From: Butyricicoccus_A sp963588905
GTDB taxonomy: Bacteria > Bacillota > Clostridia > Oscillospirales > Butyricicoccaceae
DNA: 59,744 nt
Direction: 5' to 3'
Assembly (NCBI GenBank): GCA_963588905.1
Contig: CAVAJF010000003.1
Coordinates: 1-59,744, forward strand
Under the pieces are notes generated by a model, which saw only the letters and a program-made list of their open reading frames with translations, was not told the origin of the DNA and searched no databases. Position numbers and translations under genes: made by a program. Shown one piece after another: positions 23,896 to 32,490 of the stretch; positions within the stretch are counted from its first letter, which is position 1, and every line of letters begins with the position of its first letter.

Positions 23896-23913
23896 TTTTC
23901 ATAGCATTTTCCT

Positions 23914-24798
23914 TTATTGGGGAAACTGTGCCCGAAGCAGCTGGGCAAACTCCTCGACATAGTAGCCGGAGTTGTCTTTTTTCCAGAATGCGCAGTATCG
24001 GCGCGCAATCGGCTCGCCGCCGCGCACCAGCGGCACCCGCACAATCGAGGTTCCTATCATCGGAGAAGCCGCAGACCCTTCCACCGGCAGAAATCCCCTG
24101 CGGGAAATCACCATCAGTCGGGCTTCTTCGATATTTTCCGCATATACATAGTCTCCCTGAAGCCCCACGACGGTCTGATAATAGTCCCGCTCGGTTTGCC
24201 GCTGCGCCGCAGACGTGACCAGAATGCACGGGGTATTTTTGAGCTCCGGCGGCGTGATTTGCGGCAGCTGCGCGAGTGGGCTGTGGGCAGAGACCTCAAT
24301 GCAGCTTTCGCAGGTGGTCAGAAGCAAATTGACGTATTCGTCGGAAAAGGCGCGCCGCTGGTCGTTGAGAATCACATCGACCTGTTCCGCGCGCAGCATC
24401 GCATACAGCTCCTCATGGTTGCCATAGGCAATGGAGACCGAGACGTCCGGATGCTTTTGCGAAAACAGCTCGAGTGCCCGGTGAAATTCACTGCCGGTAT
24501 AGCTGCGCAGATACCCGATTTTGAGGCTGGCCTGGTCGCCCTTGGCGATTTTCGCGGCCTCGCTGCACATCCGTTCATAGTCCGCGGTCAAAATCAGGCT
24601 TTTTTGATAAAAGTATTCTCCGGCCGGTGTCAGCGTAAACGTCCGGTTTTTACGCTCGAGCAGCGAAAAACCAAGCTCCCGCTCCAATGCCTGCACCTGC
24701 TGCGACATCGCAGACTGCGAGATAAAGTTTTCCTCTGCCGCCGCCGAAAAGCTGTTGCACCGGACAACCGACTGAAAATATTTGAGTTGTTTGAGCAT
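23914..24798 (-). CDS. LysR-family regulator
   Basis: A 294-aa LysR protein. The helix-turn-helix is at residues 1-60 (MLKQLKYFQSVVRCNSF, ENFISQSAMSQQVQALE), followed by the effector-binding domain. It reads leftward behind an aldo/keto reductase gene with a 66-bp gap and may share its transcript. The target is unknown; an AKR gene lies on each side. Confidence 0.9.
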   Translation of the reverse strand: MLKQLKYFQSVVRCNSFSAAAEENFISQSAMSQQVQALERELGFSLLERKNRTFTLTPAGEYFYQKSLILTADYERMCSEAAKIAKGDQASLKIGYLRSYTGSEFHRALELFSQKHPDVSVSIAYGNHEELYAMLRAEQVDVILNDQRRAFSDEYVNLLLTTCESCIEVSAHSPLAQLPQITPPELKNTPCILVTSAAQRQTERDYYQTVVGLQGDYVYAENIEEARLMVISRRGFLPVEGSAASPMIGTSIVRVPLVRGGEPIARRYCAFWKKDNSGYYVEEFAQLLRAQFPQ

Positions 24799-24864
24799 AT
24801 CGCATGTCTTCCTCTGCTGTCGTTTGAGGACATCATACCGCCGAACCGCAGGTCTGTCAATCCC

Positions 24865-25698
24865 TCACCACGTCAGCGAAAATTCCACCAATTCCGGCGT
24901 CTCCGGCTTGCCGATCAGCGGTTCTTTTTTGTCGAGGGCGGAGAGCTGCGCCAGTTCTTTTTCGGTCAGTGCGAAATCAAACAGGGCAAAGTTTTCGCGG
25001 ATGTGTTCCGGCTGAGTGCTCCGCGGAATCACGGCGATGCCGTTTTGCGTCAGGAAGCGGAGCAAAATCTGCGCCGGTGTTTTGTTGTATTTTGCGGCGA
25101 GCGAGAGGACAACAGGCTCCTGATACATTTCGTTGCGGTTTCCCTGACCGAGCGGCGCATAGGCCATGGGCGCGACGTGCTTTTTGTCCATCCAGCTGCG
25201 TTCGGTGCTGCGCTGGCAGTACAGATTGGTTTCAATCTGGTTGACTGCCGGAACGATGCTGTTGTAAGCGATCAGGTCGAGCAGCTGATCCGGTTCAAAG
25301 TTGGAGACACCGATGGCACGGATTTTTCCCGCTGCGTACAGATTTTCTAAGCTGCGCCATGCGGCATAGTAGTTGGCAAACGGCCAGTGCAGCAGCAACA
25401 GGTCAATATACTCGGTTTGCAGATTGTTTAGCGATTGCAGCACGGTCTGTTCCGCGTGCTCATACGATTTGAAGTTTACTTTTGTGACGAGAAACAGGTT
25501 TTCTCGCGCGATGCCGCTGGCTTTTATGCCTTCACCGACTTCTTTTTCGTTTCCGTAGGCCTCCGCGGTGTCAATCATGCGATAGCCGGTTTCGATGGCG
25601 CGAGCGACGGCGCGGGCGCAGGTCTCTCCGCCAAGCATAAATGTACCGAAGCCGACAAGCGGCATTTGCACGCCGTTATTTAGTGGGATATAGTTCAT
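24865..25698 (-). CDS. Aldo/keto reductase
   Basis: A 277-aa AKR. Asp and Tyr lie in DTAEAYGNE, Lys in LVTKVNF, His in LLHWPFANY; the NADPH-binding end includes IPRSTQPEHIREN. GGAGGAG lies upstream of the ATG. Its promoter has the 19-bp spacer of MerR-controlled promoters and faces a MerR gene, so it is the likely MerR target. Confidence 0.9.
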   Translation of the reverse strand: MNYIPLNNGVQMPLVGFGTFMLGGETCARAVARAIETGYRMIDTAEAYGNEKEVGEGIKASGIARENLFLVTKVNFKSYEHAEQTVLQSLNNLQTEYIDLLLLHWPFANYYAAWRSLENLYAAGKIRAIGVSNFEPDQLLDLIAYNSIVPAVNQIETNLYCQRSTERSWMDKKHVAPMAYAPLGQGNRNEMYQEPVVLSLAAKYNKTPAQILLRFLTQNGIAVIPRSTQPEHIRENFALFDFALTEKELAQLSALDKKEPLIGKPETPELVEFSLTW

Positions 25699-25730
25699 AG
25701 TTTGCTCCTCCGTTCTTGTGTGGTATAATC

Positions 25731-25761
25731 AGTGTAACAAGTTCGTGTAACTCGAAGTCAA
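25731..25761 (-). promoter_or_regulatory. MerR-type promoter with 19-bp spacer
   Basis: On the minus strand TTGACT (25756-25761) and TACACT (25731-25736) are 19 bp apart, longer than normal. The spacer contains an AGTT/AACT dyad (in CGAGTTACACGAACTTG). MerR proteins untwist such promoters on binding an inducer. Confidence 0.7.
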
Positions 25762-25789
25762 GACATTTTTATGAGGGGAAGGAAAAATC

Positions 25790-26221
25790 ATGTCGTATAC
25801 CATCAGACAGATGGCGCAATTGTTTGGCGTCACCGAGCACACACTGCGATTTTATACCGATCAAGGATTATTGCCCTGTGCGCGCGACGGCAGGAACCGG
25901 CGCGTGTTTGACGAAGAATCCGTCAATTGGATGCAGGGCATCCAGTGCCTGAAAGGCTGCGGCGCGTCAATTGAGGATATTCGGGAATACTGCCGCCTGT
26001 GCCTGCTGGAAGAATCGGAAGAAAACCTACAAGCGCGGTACGCCATCATTCTCAAACAACGAGAGGCGGCGTATCAGCGGGTAGAGGAAGCCAAAGCGAC
26101 CGCGAAATATATGGATGAAAAGGTCGCACACTATCAGGCGATTCTCGCCGGATTGGCACCGGATGACACCAACCCGAAAACGTGGACGAGTGAGAACCGA
26201 CCGAAGCACGAAAAGGAATGA
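25790..26221 (+). CDS. MerR-family regulator
   Basis: A 143-aa MerR protein: winged helix at residues 1-70 (YTIRQMAQLFGVTEHTLRFY, with the basic wing), then a dimerising coiled coil (LKQREAAYQRVEEAKATAKY). There are few cysteines and no metal-site pattern, so an organic inducer is more likely. It is divergent from the AKR and 31 bp upstream of the ferredoxin-type gene. Confidence 0.88.
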   Translation: MSYTIRQMAQLFGVTEHTLRFYTDQGLLPCARDGRNRRVFDEESVNWMQGIQCLKGCGASIEDIREYCRLCLLEESEENLQARYAIILKQREAAYQRVEEAKATAKYMDEKVAHYQAILAGLAPDDTNPKTWTSENRPKHEKE

Positions 26222-26252
26222 AAATACCATAGCATTTGGAGGGAGTTCAACC

Positions 26253-27014
26253 ATGATTTTTTGTTTTTCTGGAACCGGCAACAGCCGGTACATCGCAAAG
26301 CAGGTGGCGGCGGCGTTGCAGGACACCGTGACAGACTGCAATGCCAAAATCAAAGCGGGGGACACGTCGCCGGTACAGACCGGGCGCGACGTGATCCTCG
26401 TCACACCGACCTATGCGTGGCGCATTCCGCGGGTTGTCTCGGACTGGCTGTCTCAGACCCAGCTGATCGGGGCGCAGCGCATCTGGTTCGTGATGAACTG
26501 CGGCGGAGAGATCGGCAACGCCGCCAAATACAACCGGCAGCTCGCAGAGCAAAAACAGCTGCGCTACATGGGAACCGCACAGATTGTCATGCCGGAGAAT
26601 TACATTGCTATGTTTGACGCGCCGCAGGTAGAGGAAGCCAGAAAAGTCGTGGAAAACGCAAAGCCTGCGATTGCGGACGTGATTGCGCGTCTGCAAAACG
26701 GACAGGCCTTTGCCGAACCGAAAAACCGGTTCCGTGACCGCCTGATGAGCGGACCTGTCAATCCGATTTTCTATCGCTTTTTTGTCAAAGCTGCCGCGTT
26801 TCAGGCGAATGACGCCTGTATAGGCTGCGGCCAATGCGTCAAAAAATGTCCGATGAACAACATTCAGCTCAGACAAGACAAGCCGGTATGGGGCGACCGC
26901 TGCACGCACTGCATGGCGTGTATTTGTTACTGTCCGGTGCAGGCCATTGAGTACGGGACAAAGAGCGTCGGAAAACCGCGCTATCATTTTGAGCAGCTGG
27001 AACAGAATACGTGA
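26253..27014 (+). CDS. EFR1-type flavodoxin/ferredoxin protein
   Basis: A 253-aa protein with an N-terminal flavodoxin-like half (FCFSGTGNSRYIAKQVA, VTPTYAWRIPRVV) and a C-terminal 2[4Fe-4S] ferredoxin half (CIGCGQCVKKCP, CTHCMACICYCP). This is the EFR1 architecture of Clostridia, thought to carry low-potential electrons. The start at 26253 follows GGAGGGAG. It is in the MerR operon. Confidence 0.88.
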   Translation: MIFCFSGTGNSRYIAKQVAAALQDTVTDCNAKIKAGDTSPVQTGRDVILVTPTYAWRIPRVVSDWLSQTQLIGAQRIWFVMNCGGEIGNAAKYNRQLAEQKQLRYMGTAQIVMPENYIAMFDAPQVEEARKVVENAKPAIADVIARLQNGQAFAEPKNRFRDRLMSGPVNPIFYRFFVKAAAFQANDACIGCGQCVKKCPMNNIQLRQDKPVWGDRCTHCMACICYCPVQAIEYGTKSVGKPRYHFEQLEQNT

Positions 27015-27082
27015 ATTTCTGGCGATTCTCAACGCGATCCGCGCGCTGCGCGTGCACAAGCTGTAAGACTGGAGGGGTTCCT

Positions 27083-27229
27083 TTGCGCGAAATACAACAT
27101 GCAGATATGCTGATTGGTCAGAATGAAAACAGCGTATCGATGTTAACTGAATTTTTCAAGGCACTCGGGAACCCCACCCGTATTCGTATCCTGTGCTTTT
27201 TGATGGTATGCCGCGATAATATCCTGTAA
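27083..27229 (+). pseudogene. Truncated ArsR-family regulator
   Basis: A TTG start after GGAGGGG opens a frame reaching EFFKALGNPTRIRILCFL, the first helix pair of ArsR/SmtB repressors. It then ends at 27229 with unrelated residues inside the antisense of the Rrf2 gene. Only the N-terminal third survives, so a rearrangement joined it to the Rrf2 gene end. Confidence 0.6.
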
Positions 27230-27613
27230 ATTGATCTCTTTCATGCGGTTTTCGGCTGCGGCCTGCACTTCCTGATAGGAGTCGTGTAAAGCAAGCTGGA
27301 TATTCATTCCCACACCGCAGTCCGGGTTGGTGTGCGTGTCCAGATGCAAAAGTGGCTTGTCGCCCTCCACGGCCTTATAAATATCCAACAGCGTGATTTG
27401 CTCCGCCGATCTTGCCAGAGCTGGTTTGGCATGTCCGGTTACACTGGACATCAGACCGGCTTTTTTTAATTTCATCATAATCTGCCGAACATAGCCGGGG
27501 TTTGTCTGCACGCTGGCGGCGATGGATGTACTGCTTAGCGCACAACCGTCCTCGTTCAGGGCAATCAGCGCCAGCACATGGACGGCATCACTTAATTTGG
27601 TAGAATATTTCAT
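27143..27613 (-). CDS. Rrf2-family regulator
   Basis: A 156-aa winged-helix protein. The DNA-binding part is YSTKLSDAVHVLALIAL and SIAASVQTNPGYVRQI. A cysteine (NPDC) lies where Rrf2 proteins can carry a cluster ligand or redox switch, but the classic three-cysteine set is absent. The last about 15 residues (TNTGGVPECLEKFS) are read from the ArsR remnant, so the C-terminus is probably extended abnormally. It is divergent from the sirtuin operon and flanks two palindromes it may bind. Confidence 0.85.
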   Translation of the reverse strand: MKYSTKLSDAVHVLALIALNEDGCALSSTSIAASVQTNPGYVRQIMMKLKKAGLMSSVTGHAKPALARSAEQITLLDIYKAVEGDKPLLHLDTHTNPDCGVGMNIQLALHDSYQEVQAAAENRMKEINLQDIIAAYHQKAQDTNTGGVPECLEKFS

Positions 27614-27631
27614 ACGACATTCCTTTCTACT

Positions 27632-27715
27632 GTTGTTAATTTATTGATAACAACCAATTGACGATACAACGCTGCGGTGCTATACTGCTTAGTAGATGTT
27701 ATTGTTATAATAACA
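27632..27715. promoter_or_regulatory. Two operator palindromes between Rrf2 and sirtuin genes
   Basis: GTTGTTA is inverted as TAACAAC across 27632-27654, and TGTTATT as AATAACA across 27697-27715. The two related sites suit Rrf2 dimers controlling both directions. Confidence 0.6.
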
Positions 27716-27755
27716 GCATATAAAATAAAAGTCAACGAAAGGAAGTCTCATCAGC

Positions 27756-28634
27756 GTGTTTTCCACCCATTCATCCTATTTGCAGCAGCTTCACCTGCTG
27801 CGGCAGCACATACAATCTGCCGAGGCGATTGTCATTGGTGCAGCTTCCGGCATGTCCGCGGCAGCCGGTTTCCGGCATTATTACGAACGCGACGCCGATT
27901 TCGTAGAAAATCTCGGTGCGTTTGAAACAAAGTACGGCTATCACAATTCGTTTGATGGCTTTTATTATCGCTATCGAACCAGCGAGCAGCGCTGGGCGTA
28001 TCTCGCCAAAAATCTGTGCATGATTCTGGATGCCCCGACCGGCCAGCCCTATCGTGACCTGCGCGACATTCTAGACGGAAAGAATTACTACATCCTGACG
28101 ACCAACCAGGATACGCAGTTTACCCGCGTTTTCCCAGAGGACAAGATCAGTGCGATTCAAGGCGATTGGCGGTATTTCCAGTGCAGCCGCCGCTGCCATG
28201 ATGCGCTTTACGATGCCGCGGAGACGCTGCATCGCCTGAAAGATGCCATCACACCGGATTTGACGGTTCCTTCCGGTATGATTCCGCGCTGCCCGAAATG
28301 CGGCGCAGAGCTTGAGCCGTGGGTGCGCGGCTGGACATTTCTGGAAGGCAAAAAGTACCACGAGGAATACGAAAAGCTCAACGCTTTTCTGCGCGCAAAC
28401 AAAGACAAAAAAATGCTGTTTCTGGAACTCGGTGTCGGCCGCATGACCCCAATGTTTATTCAGGAGCCGTTCTGGAACATGACCTACTCGCTTCCGCAGG
28501 CGTTTTATATCACGGTCAATCCGAAGGATGCGCTGCTTCCCAAACAGCTGAAACAGAAAGGGTTGGCGATTCGAGAGGACATCGCCAAAGTGATGGCAGA
28601 CCTCCGAAAGCAAATTTACGAGGAAACGAAATGA
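27756..28634 (+). CDS. Sir2-family protein, class-M-like (SirTM)
   Basis: A 292-aa sirtuin. The NAD-binding start GAASGMSAAAGF (about 28-39) and TTNQDTQF (N117, D119) are present. The usual catalytic His is replaced by Gln (Q135 in IQGDWRYFQC), as in class M sirtuins that ADP-ribosylate proteins rather than deacetylate them. Zinc ligands are C143/C147 and C179/C182. GTG is the start, after AAAGGAAG. It is first in an operon with a TIGR04076 protein and a second sirtuin, facing an Rrf2 regulator. No macrodomain or GcvH-like partner is nearby. Confidence 0.85.
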   Translation: MFSTHSSYLQQLHLLRQHIQSAEAIVIGAASGMSAAAGFRHYYERDADFVENLGAFETKYGYHNSFDGFYYRYRTSEQRWAYLAKNLCMILDAPTGQPYRDLRDILDGKNYYILTTNQDTQFTRVFPEDKISAIQGDWRYFQCSRRCHDALYDAAETLHRLKDAITPDLTVPSGMIPRCPKCGAELEPWVRGWTFLEGKKYHEEYEKLNAFLRANKDKKMLFLELGVGRMTPMFIQEPFWNMTYSLPQAFYITVNPKDALLPKQLKQKGLAIREDIAKVMADLRKQIYEETK

Positions 28635-28675
28635 GTGGACGTCCCACTTTATGCAAGCATGAAGGAGAGCACAAC

Positions 28676-29011
28676 ATGAAACAACTGGTAAAAATAACGA
28701 TTTTGAAATCTGAAGTGGATACTGCGCTGGCGGAAAAATATGCCATCCCCGATTTTGCCCCCTGTCCGTTTCACAAGCCGGGACAGGTCTTTTTCAGCGA
28801 CGGAGACCACAAGCCAGACGGTCTGTGCGAATACGCATGGCAGCCTATGAAAGAAATGGTAAACATGCTTTCAGAAGGAAAGCTGCTCCAGCCCAAAGGC
28901 ACATGGATGGTTGACGATGATAAAGGCATCTTTGCCTGTGTGGACGGGCTGCGGCCGGTCATTATGCTGATCGAAGCGGTTCCATCGTTCCCAAAGGAGG
29001 AAAACAAATGA
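28676..29011 (+). CDS. TIGR04076-family protein
   Basis: A 111-aa protein of the TIGR04076 family (VKITILKSEVD, FAPCPFHKPGQVFF, GLCEYAWQPMKEMV). Conserved cysteines are in APCPF and GLCEY. The function is unknown. The start at 28676 follows GGAGAG; the stop overlaps the second sirtuin start, so it is coupled with it. It may be a substrate or cofactor-binding partner of the sirtuins. Confidence 0.8.
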   Translation: MKQLVKITILKSEVDTALAEKYAIPDFAPCPFHKPGQVFFSDGDHKPDGLCEYAWQPMKEMVNMLSEGKLLQPKGTWMVDDDKGIFACVDGLRPVIMLIEAVPSFPKEENK

Positions 29012-29862
29012 AACGCTATCAAGAGATTGCAGAGAAAATTCAGGAGGCCGACGGCATTCTCATCGGCGCCAGCAACGGCCTGTCAATCGCTGAGGGATAC
29101 AATATTTTTGCAAATGATGCGCGGTTTCGGCGAAATTTTTCCGATTTTCAACAGAAATACGGATTTCGCAGCCTGATTCAAGGCAGCTTCTGCCATTTCT
29201 CATCAGAGAATGAGATGTGGAGCTATTGCAGCCGCATGGCTGATTGCTATACGTATCCTGCACAGCCCAGCGACTGTATGCGGACGCTCTATCAACTCGT
29301 AGAGGACAAACCGCATTTTGTGGTGACCTCCAACACGGATGACCATTTCGCACAGGCCGGCTTTGCAAGAGATACTATTTTTGAACTGGAAGGCAGCATG
29401 GCGGAAATGCAGTGTGCAAAGGGCTGTCACGATGCTGTCTATGCCAGTCGGGATGCTGTCGCTGCGATGCGGAAACAGGAGCAGGGGATGATGATCCCGG
29501 ATGAATATCTACCAAAATGCCCGATTTGCGGCGGTTCCATGCAGCTTCATATTCCGATGAACCGAAATTTTATCCGCGGGAAAAACATGCAGAGACAGCA
29601 TCAGCGGTATCAGGCGTTTATCCACCGCTTCCACGGGAAAAACCTGCTGATTCTGGAATTTGGCATCGGCGCAGGCAATCAAATGATAAAAGCGCCGCTG
29701 ATGCAGCTGGCGTATCAGGAGCCGAATGCTTTTTACATCACCTTTAACAAAGGAGAGCTATCTATCGCGCCGGAAATTCAGGAGAAAGCATTCGGCATAG
29801 ACGGCGATATTTCTTTGATTTTACCGAAAATTTTACAATGGAAACGCCGCTGTTCTTTGTAA
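29008..29862 (+). CDS. Sir2-family protein, divergent
   Basis: A 284-aa sirtuin-like protein. Motifs are GASNGLSIAEG, TSNTDDHF (N109) and LEGSMAEMQC, where Glu128 stands in the catalytic His position. Zinc ligands are C136/C140 and C171/C174. With Gln in its neighbour and Glu here, neither protein should be a normal deacetylase. It overlaps the TIGR04076 gene by four bases. The low similarity between the two sirtuins suggests distinct roles, perhaps as a heteromer. Confidence 0.82.
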   Translation: MKRYQEIAEKIQEADGILIGASNGLSIAEGYNIFANDARFRRNFSDFQQKYGFRSLIQGSFCHFSSENEMWSYCSRMADCYTYPAQPSDCMRTLYQLVEDKPHFVVTSNTDDHFAQAGFARDTIFELEGSMAEMQCAKGCHDAVYASRDAVAAMRKQEQGMMIPDEYLPKCPICGGSMQLHIPMNRNFIRGKNMQRQHQRYQAFIHRFHGKNLLILEFGIGAGNQMIKAPLMQLAYQEPNAFYITFNKGELSIAPEIQEKAFGIDGDISLILPKILQWKRRCSL

Positions 29863-29920
29863 GAAAATCTTACGATACATCTCCGCGAATGGTAAGATTT
29901 TCATGTCAAAATAGAGGAAA
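29859..29920 (+). repeat. Regulatory repeat, copy 1
   Basis: About 62 bp with AAATCTTAC inverted as GTAAGATTT and ending TGTCAAAATAGAGGA. It closely matches 31760-31825. This copy sits right after the second sirtuin stop and is followed only by a terminator, so it appears to be an orphan control element. Confidence 0.6.
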
Positions 29921-29936
29921 AGAAATAACAAGAGAA

Positions 29937-29967
29937 GAGGCTGTTCTCAGGAACAGCCTCGTTTTTT
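29937..29967 (+). terminator. Intrinsic terminator
   Basis: A perfect 10-bp stem (GAGGCTGTTC, 29937-29946, with 29951-29960) followed by GTTTTTTG. It ends the sirtuin operon or any transcript from the orphan regulatory repeat. Confidence 0.88.
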
Positions 29968-30043
29968 GTGTCGCAGATTGAAGATATTTTACAAGACTTT
30001 TGTCTCTCGCCACGGTACAATGGACAGCGGAGAGGAGCAAAGG

Positions 30044-30889
30044 ATGAAAAAAGAAACGAGAACAGTTGTTTATGATGCAAAGCTACAGATAGAAACCTAC
30101 CGGTTTCAAGGCATTGTGCAGCCCTTTCCCAATCATTTCCATGAGCAGTATGTGCTTGGCTTTGTGGAAAACGGGCAGCGCACATTGTCGTGCAAAAACA
30201 AAGAATACCGGATCGCCCGCGGCGATATTGTCCTGTTTCAGCCGGGAGACAATCATGCCTGCGTGCAGAGCGATGGCGGCACCTTTGATTATCGGGGATT
30301 TCATATTTCTAAGCACATCATGCTTGACTTGACGCAGGAAATCACGGGAAAACGAGAGCTTCCCGGCTTTTCCCAACCTGTCATCTGTGATGAGGAAATC
30401 CTTTGGTATCTGCGCCAGCTGCATGAACAAATCATGGGTGATGGGTCTGATATTGAAAAAGAGGAAACCCTGCTGCTGTTGATGTCTGCCTTGATGCAAA
30501 CATATGGACAGCCGCCGGAACGCTGCGGGTCAGCAGATACGCAGGCGATAGAACGAGCCTGTGCATGGATGCAGCGGCATCTTGCGGAACGGATTTCGTT
30601 AGACCAAATCTGCGAGAATGCAGGATGCAGCAAATCGACCCTGCTTCGCGCATTTACCAAAGCCAAAGGCATTACGCCCTATCGCTATTTCGAGACCATA
30701 CGGATGAACAAAGCAAAAGCTCTGTTGGAACAGGGGATACCGTCGATAGAAGTCGCCATGCAGACGGGATTTTCCGATCAAAGCCACTTTACCAATTGTT
30801 TCAGCAGCGTGATTGGACTCTCTCCCGGCACATACCGCGAAATATTTTCTGAGAGGAACAAAACCAGTGAACAGCAACGAAAAGAATAA
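30044..30889 (+). CDS. AraC-family regulator
   Basis: A 281-aa AraC/XylS-type activator with a cupin-like N-terminus (FPNHFHEQYVLGFVENG, IARGDIVLFQPGD) and two C-terminal helix-turn-helix segments (LDQICENAGCSKSTLLRAF, IEVAMQTGFSDQSHFTNCF). The start at 30044 follows AGGAG. It overlaps the next gene, an EamA exporter, which is its likely target. Confidence 0.9.
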   Translation: MKKETRTVVYDAKLQIETYRFQGIVQPFPNHFHEQYVLGFVENGQRTLSCKNKEYRIARGDIVLFQPGDNHACVQSDGGTFDYRGFHISKHIMLDLTQEITGKRELPGFSQPVICDEEILWYLRQLHEQIMGDGSDIEKEETLLLLMSALMQTYGQPPERCGSADTQAIERACAWMQRHLAERISLDQICENAGCSKSTLLRAFTKAKGITPYRYFETIRMNKAKALLEQGIPSIEVAMQTGFSDQSHFTNCFSSVIGLSPGTYREIFSERNKTSEQQRKE

Positions 30890-31763
30890 CATGCTTGGCC
30901 ATGCAGCGGCCATGCTTACCATCCTCATATGGGGAACGACATTTATCTCCACAAAAATTCTGTTGAGAGCGTTTCAACCGGTGGAAATTTTGTTTTTTCG
31001 CTTTGTTTTGGGATTTTTGGTCTTGTTGGCGGCGCATCCAAAACGATTGAAACTGGCAGATGTTCGGGAAGAATTCCTGTTTGCGCTTGCCGGTCTGTGC
31101 GGTATCTGTTTCTATTACTTGTTGGAGAATATCGCATTGACATATACACTCGCTTCTAACGTCGGCGTCATTATCTCGGTTGCGCCGTTCTTTACGGCAA
31201 TCTTGAACCATCTGTTTGTCAAGACAGAGGAGACATGGCGCGCCCCGTTTTTTGTCGGATTTGTTGTCGCTATGCTCGGCATCGCTTGTATCAGCTTTTC
31301 CGGAGGAAATCTGGCGGTTCATCCGCTTGGCGATGCATTGGCGATTGCTGCTGCGTTTGTCTGGGCAGTTTATTCGATCCTGACGAGAAAAATCAGCGGT
31401 TTGGGGTATCCAGTGATTTTGTGCACGCGCCGAACGTTTTTTTATGGGCTTTTATGTATGATTCCGGCGCTGTTTTTCTTTGATTTTCAGCTGGGAATCT
31501 CTCGTTTTGCCGATATAACCAATGGGTTGAATCTGTTGTATTTGGGTGTCGGTGCATCGGCGCTGTGCTTTGTGACATGGAATTTTTCGGTAAAAGAGCT
31601 GGGAGCGGTAAAGACAAGCGTGTATATCTATCTGGTTCCCGTGATAACCGTCATCACCTCGATACTGATTTTGCATGAAACACTGACTGTCTTGGCAGGA
31701 ATCGGAACCGTGCTGACAGTTGTCGGGCTATTTTTGTCGCAATACAAGCCGAAACAATCGTAA
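30867..31763 (+). CDS. EamA/DMT-family transporter
   Basis: A 298-aa protein with ten hydrophobic segments in two EamA repeats (LTILIWGTTFISTKILL; FVWAVYSILTRK in the second half). It exports metabolites or drugs. A GTG at 30867 with GAGAGG upstream is preferred; ATG 30891 is possible. It overlaps the AraC gene by 23 bases. Confidence 0.88.
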   Translation: MNSNEKNNMLGHAAAMLTILIWGTTFISTKILLRAFQPVEILFFRFVLGFLVLLAAHPKRLKLADVREEFLFALAGLCGICFYYLLENIALTYTLASNVGVIISVAPFFTAILNHLFVKTEETWRAPFFVGFVVAMLGIACISFSGGNLAVHPLGDALAIAAAFVWAVYSILTRKISGLGYPVILCTRRTFFYGLLCMIPALFFFDFQLGISRFADITNGLNLLYLGVGASALCFVTWNFSVKELGAVKTSVYIYLVPVITVITSILILHETLTVLAGIGTVLTVVGLFLSQYKPKQS

Positions 31764-31825
31764 GAAAATCTTAAGATACATTCCCGCGGATTGTAAGATT
31801 TATCTGTCAAAATAGAGGATAGAAA
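31760..31825 (+). promoter_or_regulatory. Regulatory repeat, copy 2, upstream of vanZ-like gene
   Basis: The second copy of the element at 29859-29920, with the AATCTTA/TAAGATT dyad and TGTCAAAATAGAGGA. Here it leads into a gene 22 bp on, so it is probably an activator-dependent promoter (no -35 consensus; CAAAAT could be the -10). Confidence 0.55.
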
Positions 31826-31846
31826 ATCTGAAAAGGGGGTTATCCC

Positions 31847-32485
31847 ATGTATTCTGTTTCCAGTGGCCAAGGCATCCAGCTCGGTCTGTTTGACGCGATC
31901 ACAGACCTGCTGGCTGTGCATTCGATTTACTGGCTGGGCGTGCCGGTTCTTGCTGTTCTGCTGTTTTTTGTGTTCAAGAAGAATCGGACGATTCCCAAAG
32001 TAAAAATAAGCATATTGTGCTTTCTGTTCTATTACTACTTAAGCGTGATGCTGACCAACATCGTGGGCTTTCCCACCTTGAGAGAATATTTTCGGTTGTC
32101 CGGATTGGGAGAATCGTTCTTTAACCCGAATATCAATGTTATTCCATTTGCCGACGGATTCAGCCTGAGCTTTATGTTAAATATTCTGCTCTTTGTGCCG
32201 CTCGGCTTTTTGTGTCCGTGCATCAGCAGATATTATCGACAGGCAAAACATGCTGTTTTGCTTGGTTTCGGCTTGTCTCTGACCATTGAACTGGCGCAGC
32301 TGTTTACCCAGTATCGGGCAACGGATGTTGACGATTTACTCACCAATACCGCCGGAACGCTGCTCGGCTATCTGTGTTTCCGGTTGATCCACCGCGCGAA
32401 AAAGGACGATAGGAAACCGGACGGGCTGTGGTACGTGCCGGTTGTCGTCATCGGCATGACGTTAGTGTTGGAGTTCTTTAGCTAA
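31847..32485 (+). CDS. VanZ-family membrane protein
   Basis: A 212-aa protein with five likely membrane segments and the VanZ-like core NILLFVPLGFLCP ... LTIELAQLF ... RATDVDDLLTNTAGTLLGY. VanZ gives teicoplanin resistance in some enterococci; most family members have unknown roles in the cell envelope. GGGGG lies upstream of the ATG. It has its own promoter element. Confidence 0.88.
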   Translation: MYSVSSGQGIQLGLFDAITDLLAVHSIYWLGVPVLAVLLFFVFKKNRTIPKVKISILCFLFYYYLSVMLTNIVGFPTLREYFRLSGLGESFFNPNINVIPFADGFSLSFMLNILLFVPLGFLCPCISRYYRQAKHAVLLGFGLSLTIELAQLFTQYRATDVDDLLTNTAGTLLGYLCFRLIHRAKKDDRKPDGLWYVPVVVIGMTLVLEFFS

Positions 32486-32490
32486 ATAGA

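Noticed and set aside
23917..25350. 477-codon rightward frame
   Set aside because: Antisense shadow of the LysR and aldo/keto reductase genes, which have strong family motifs.
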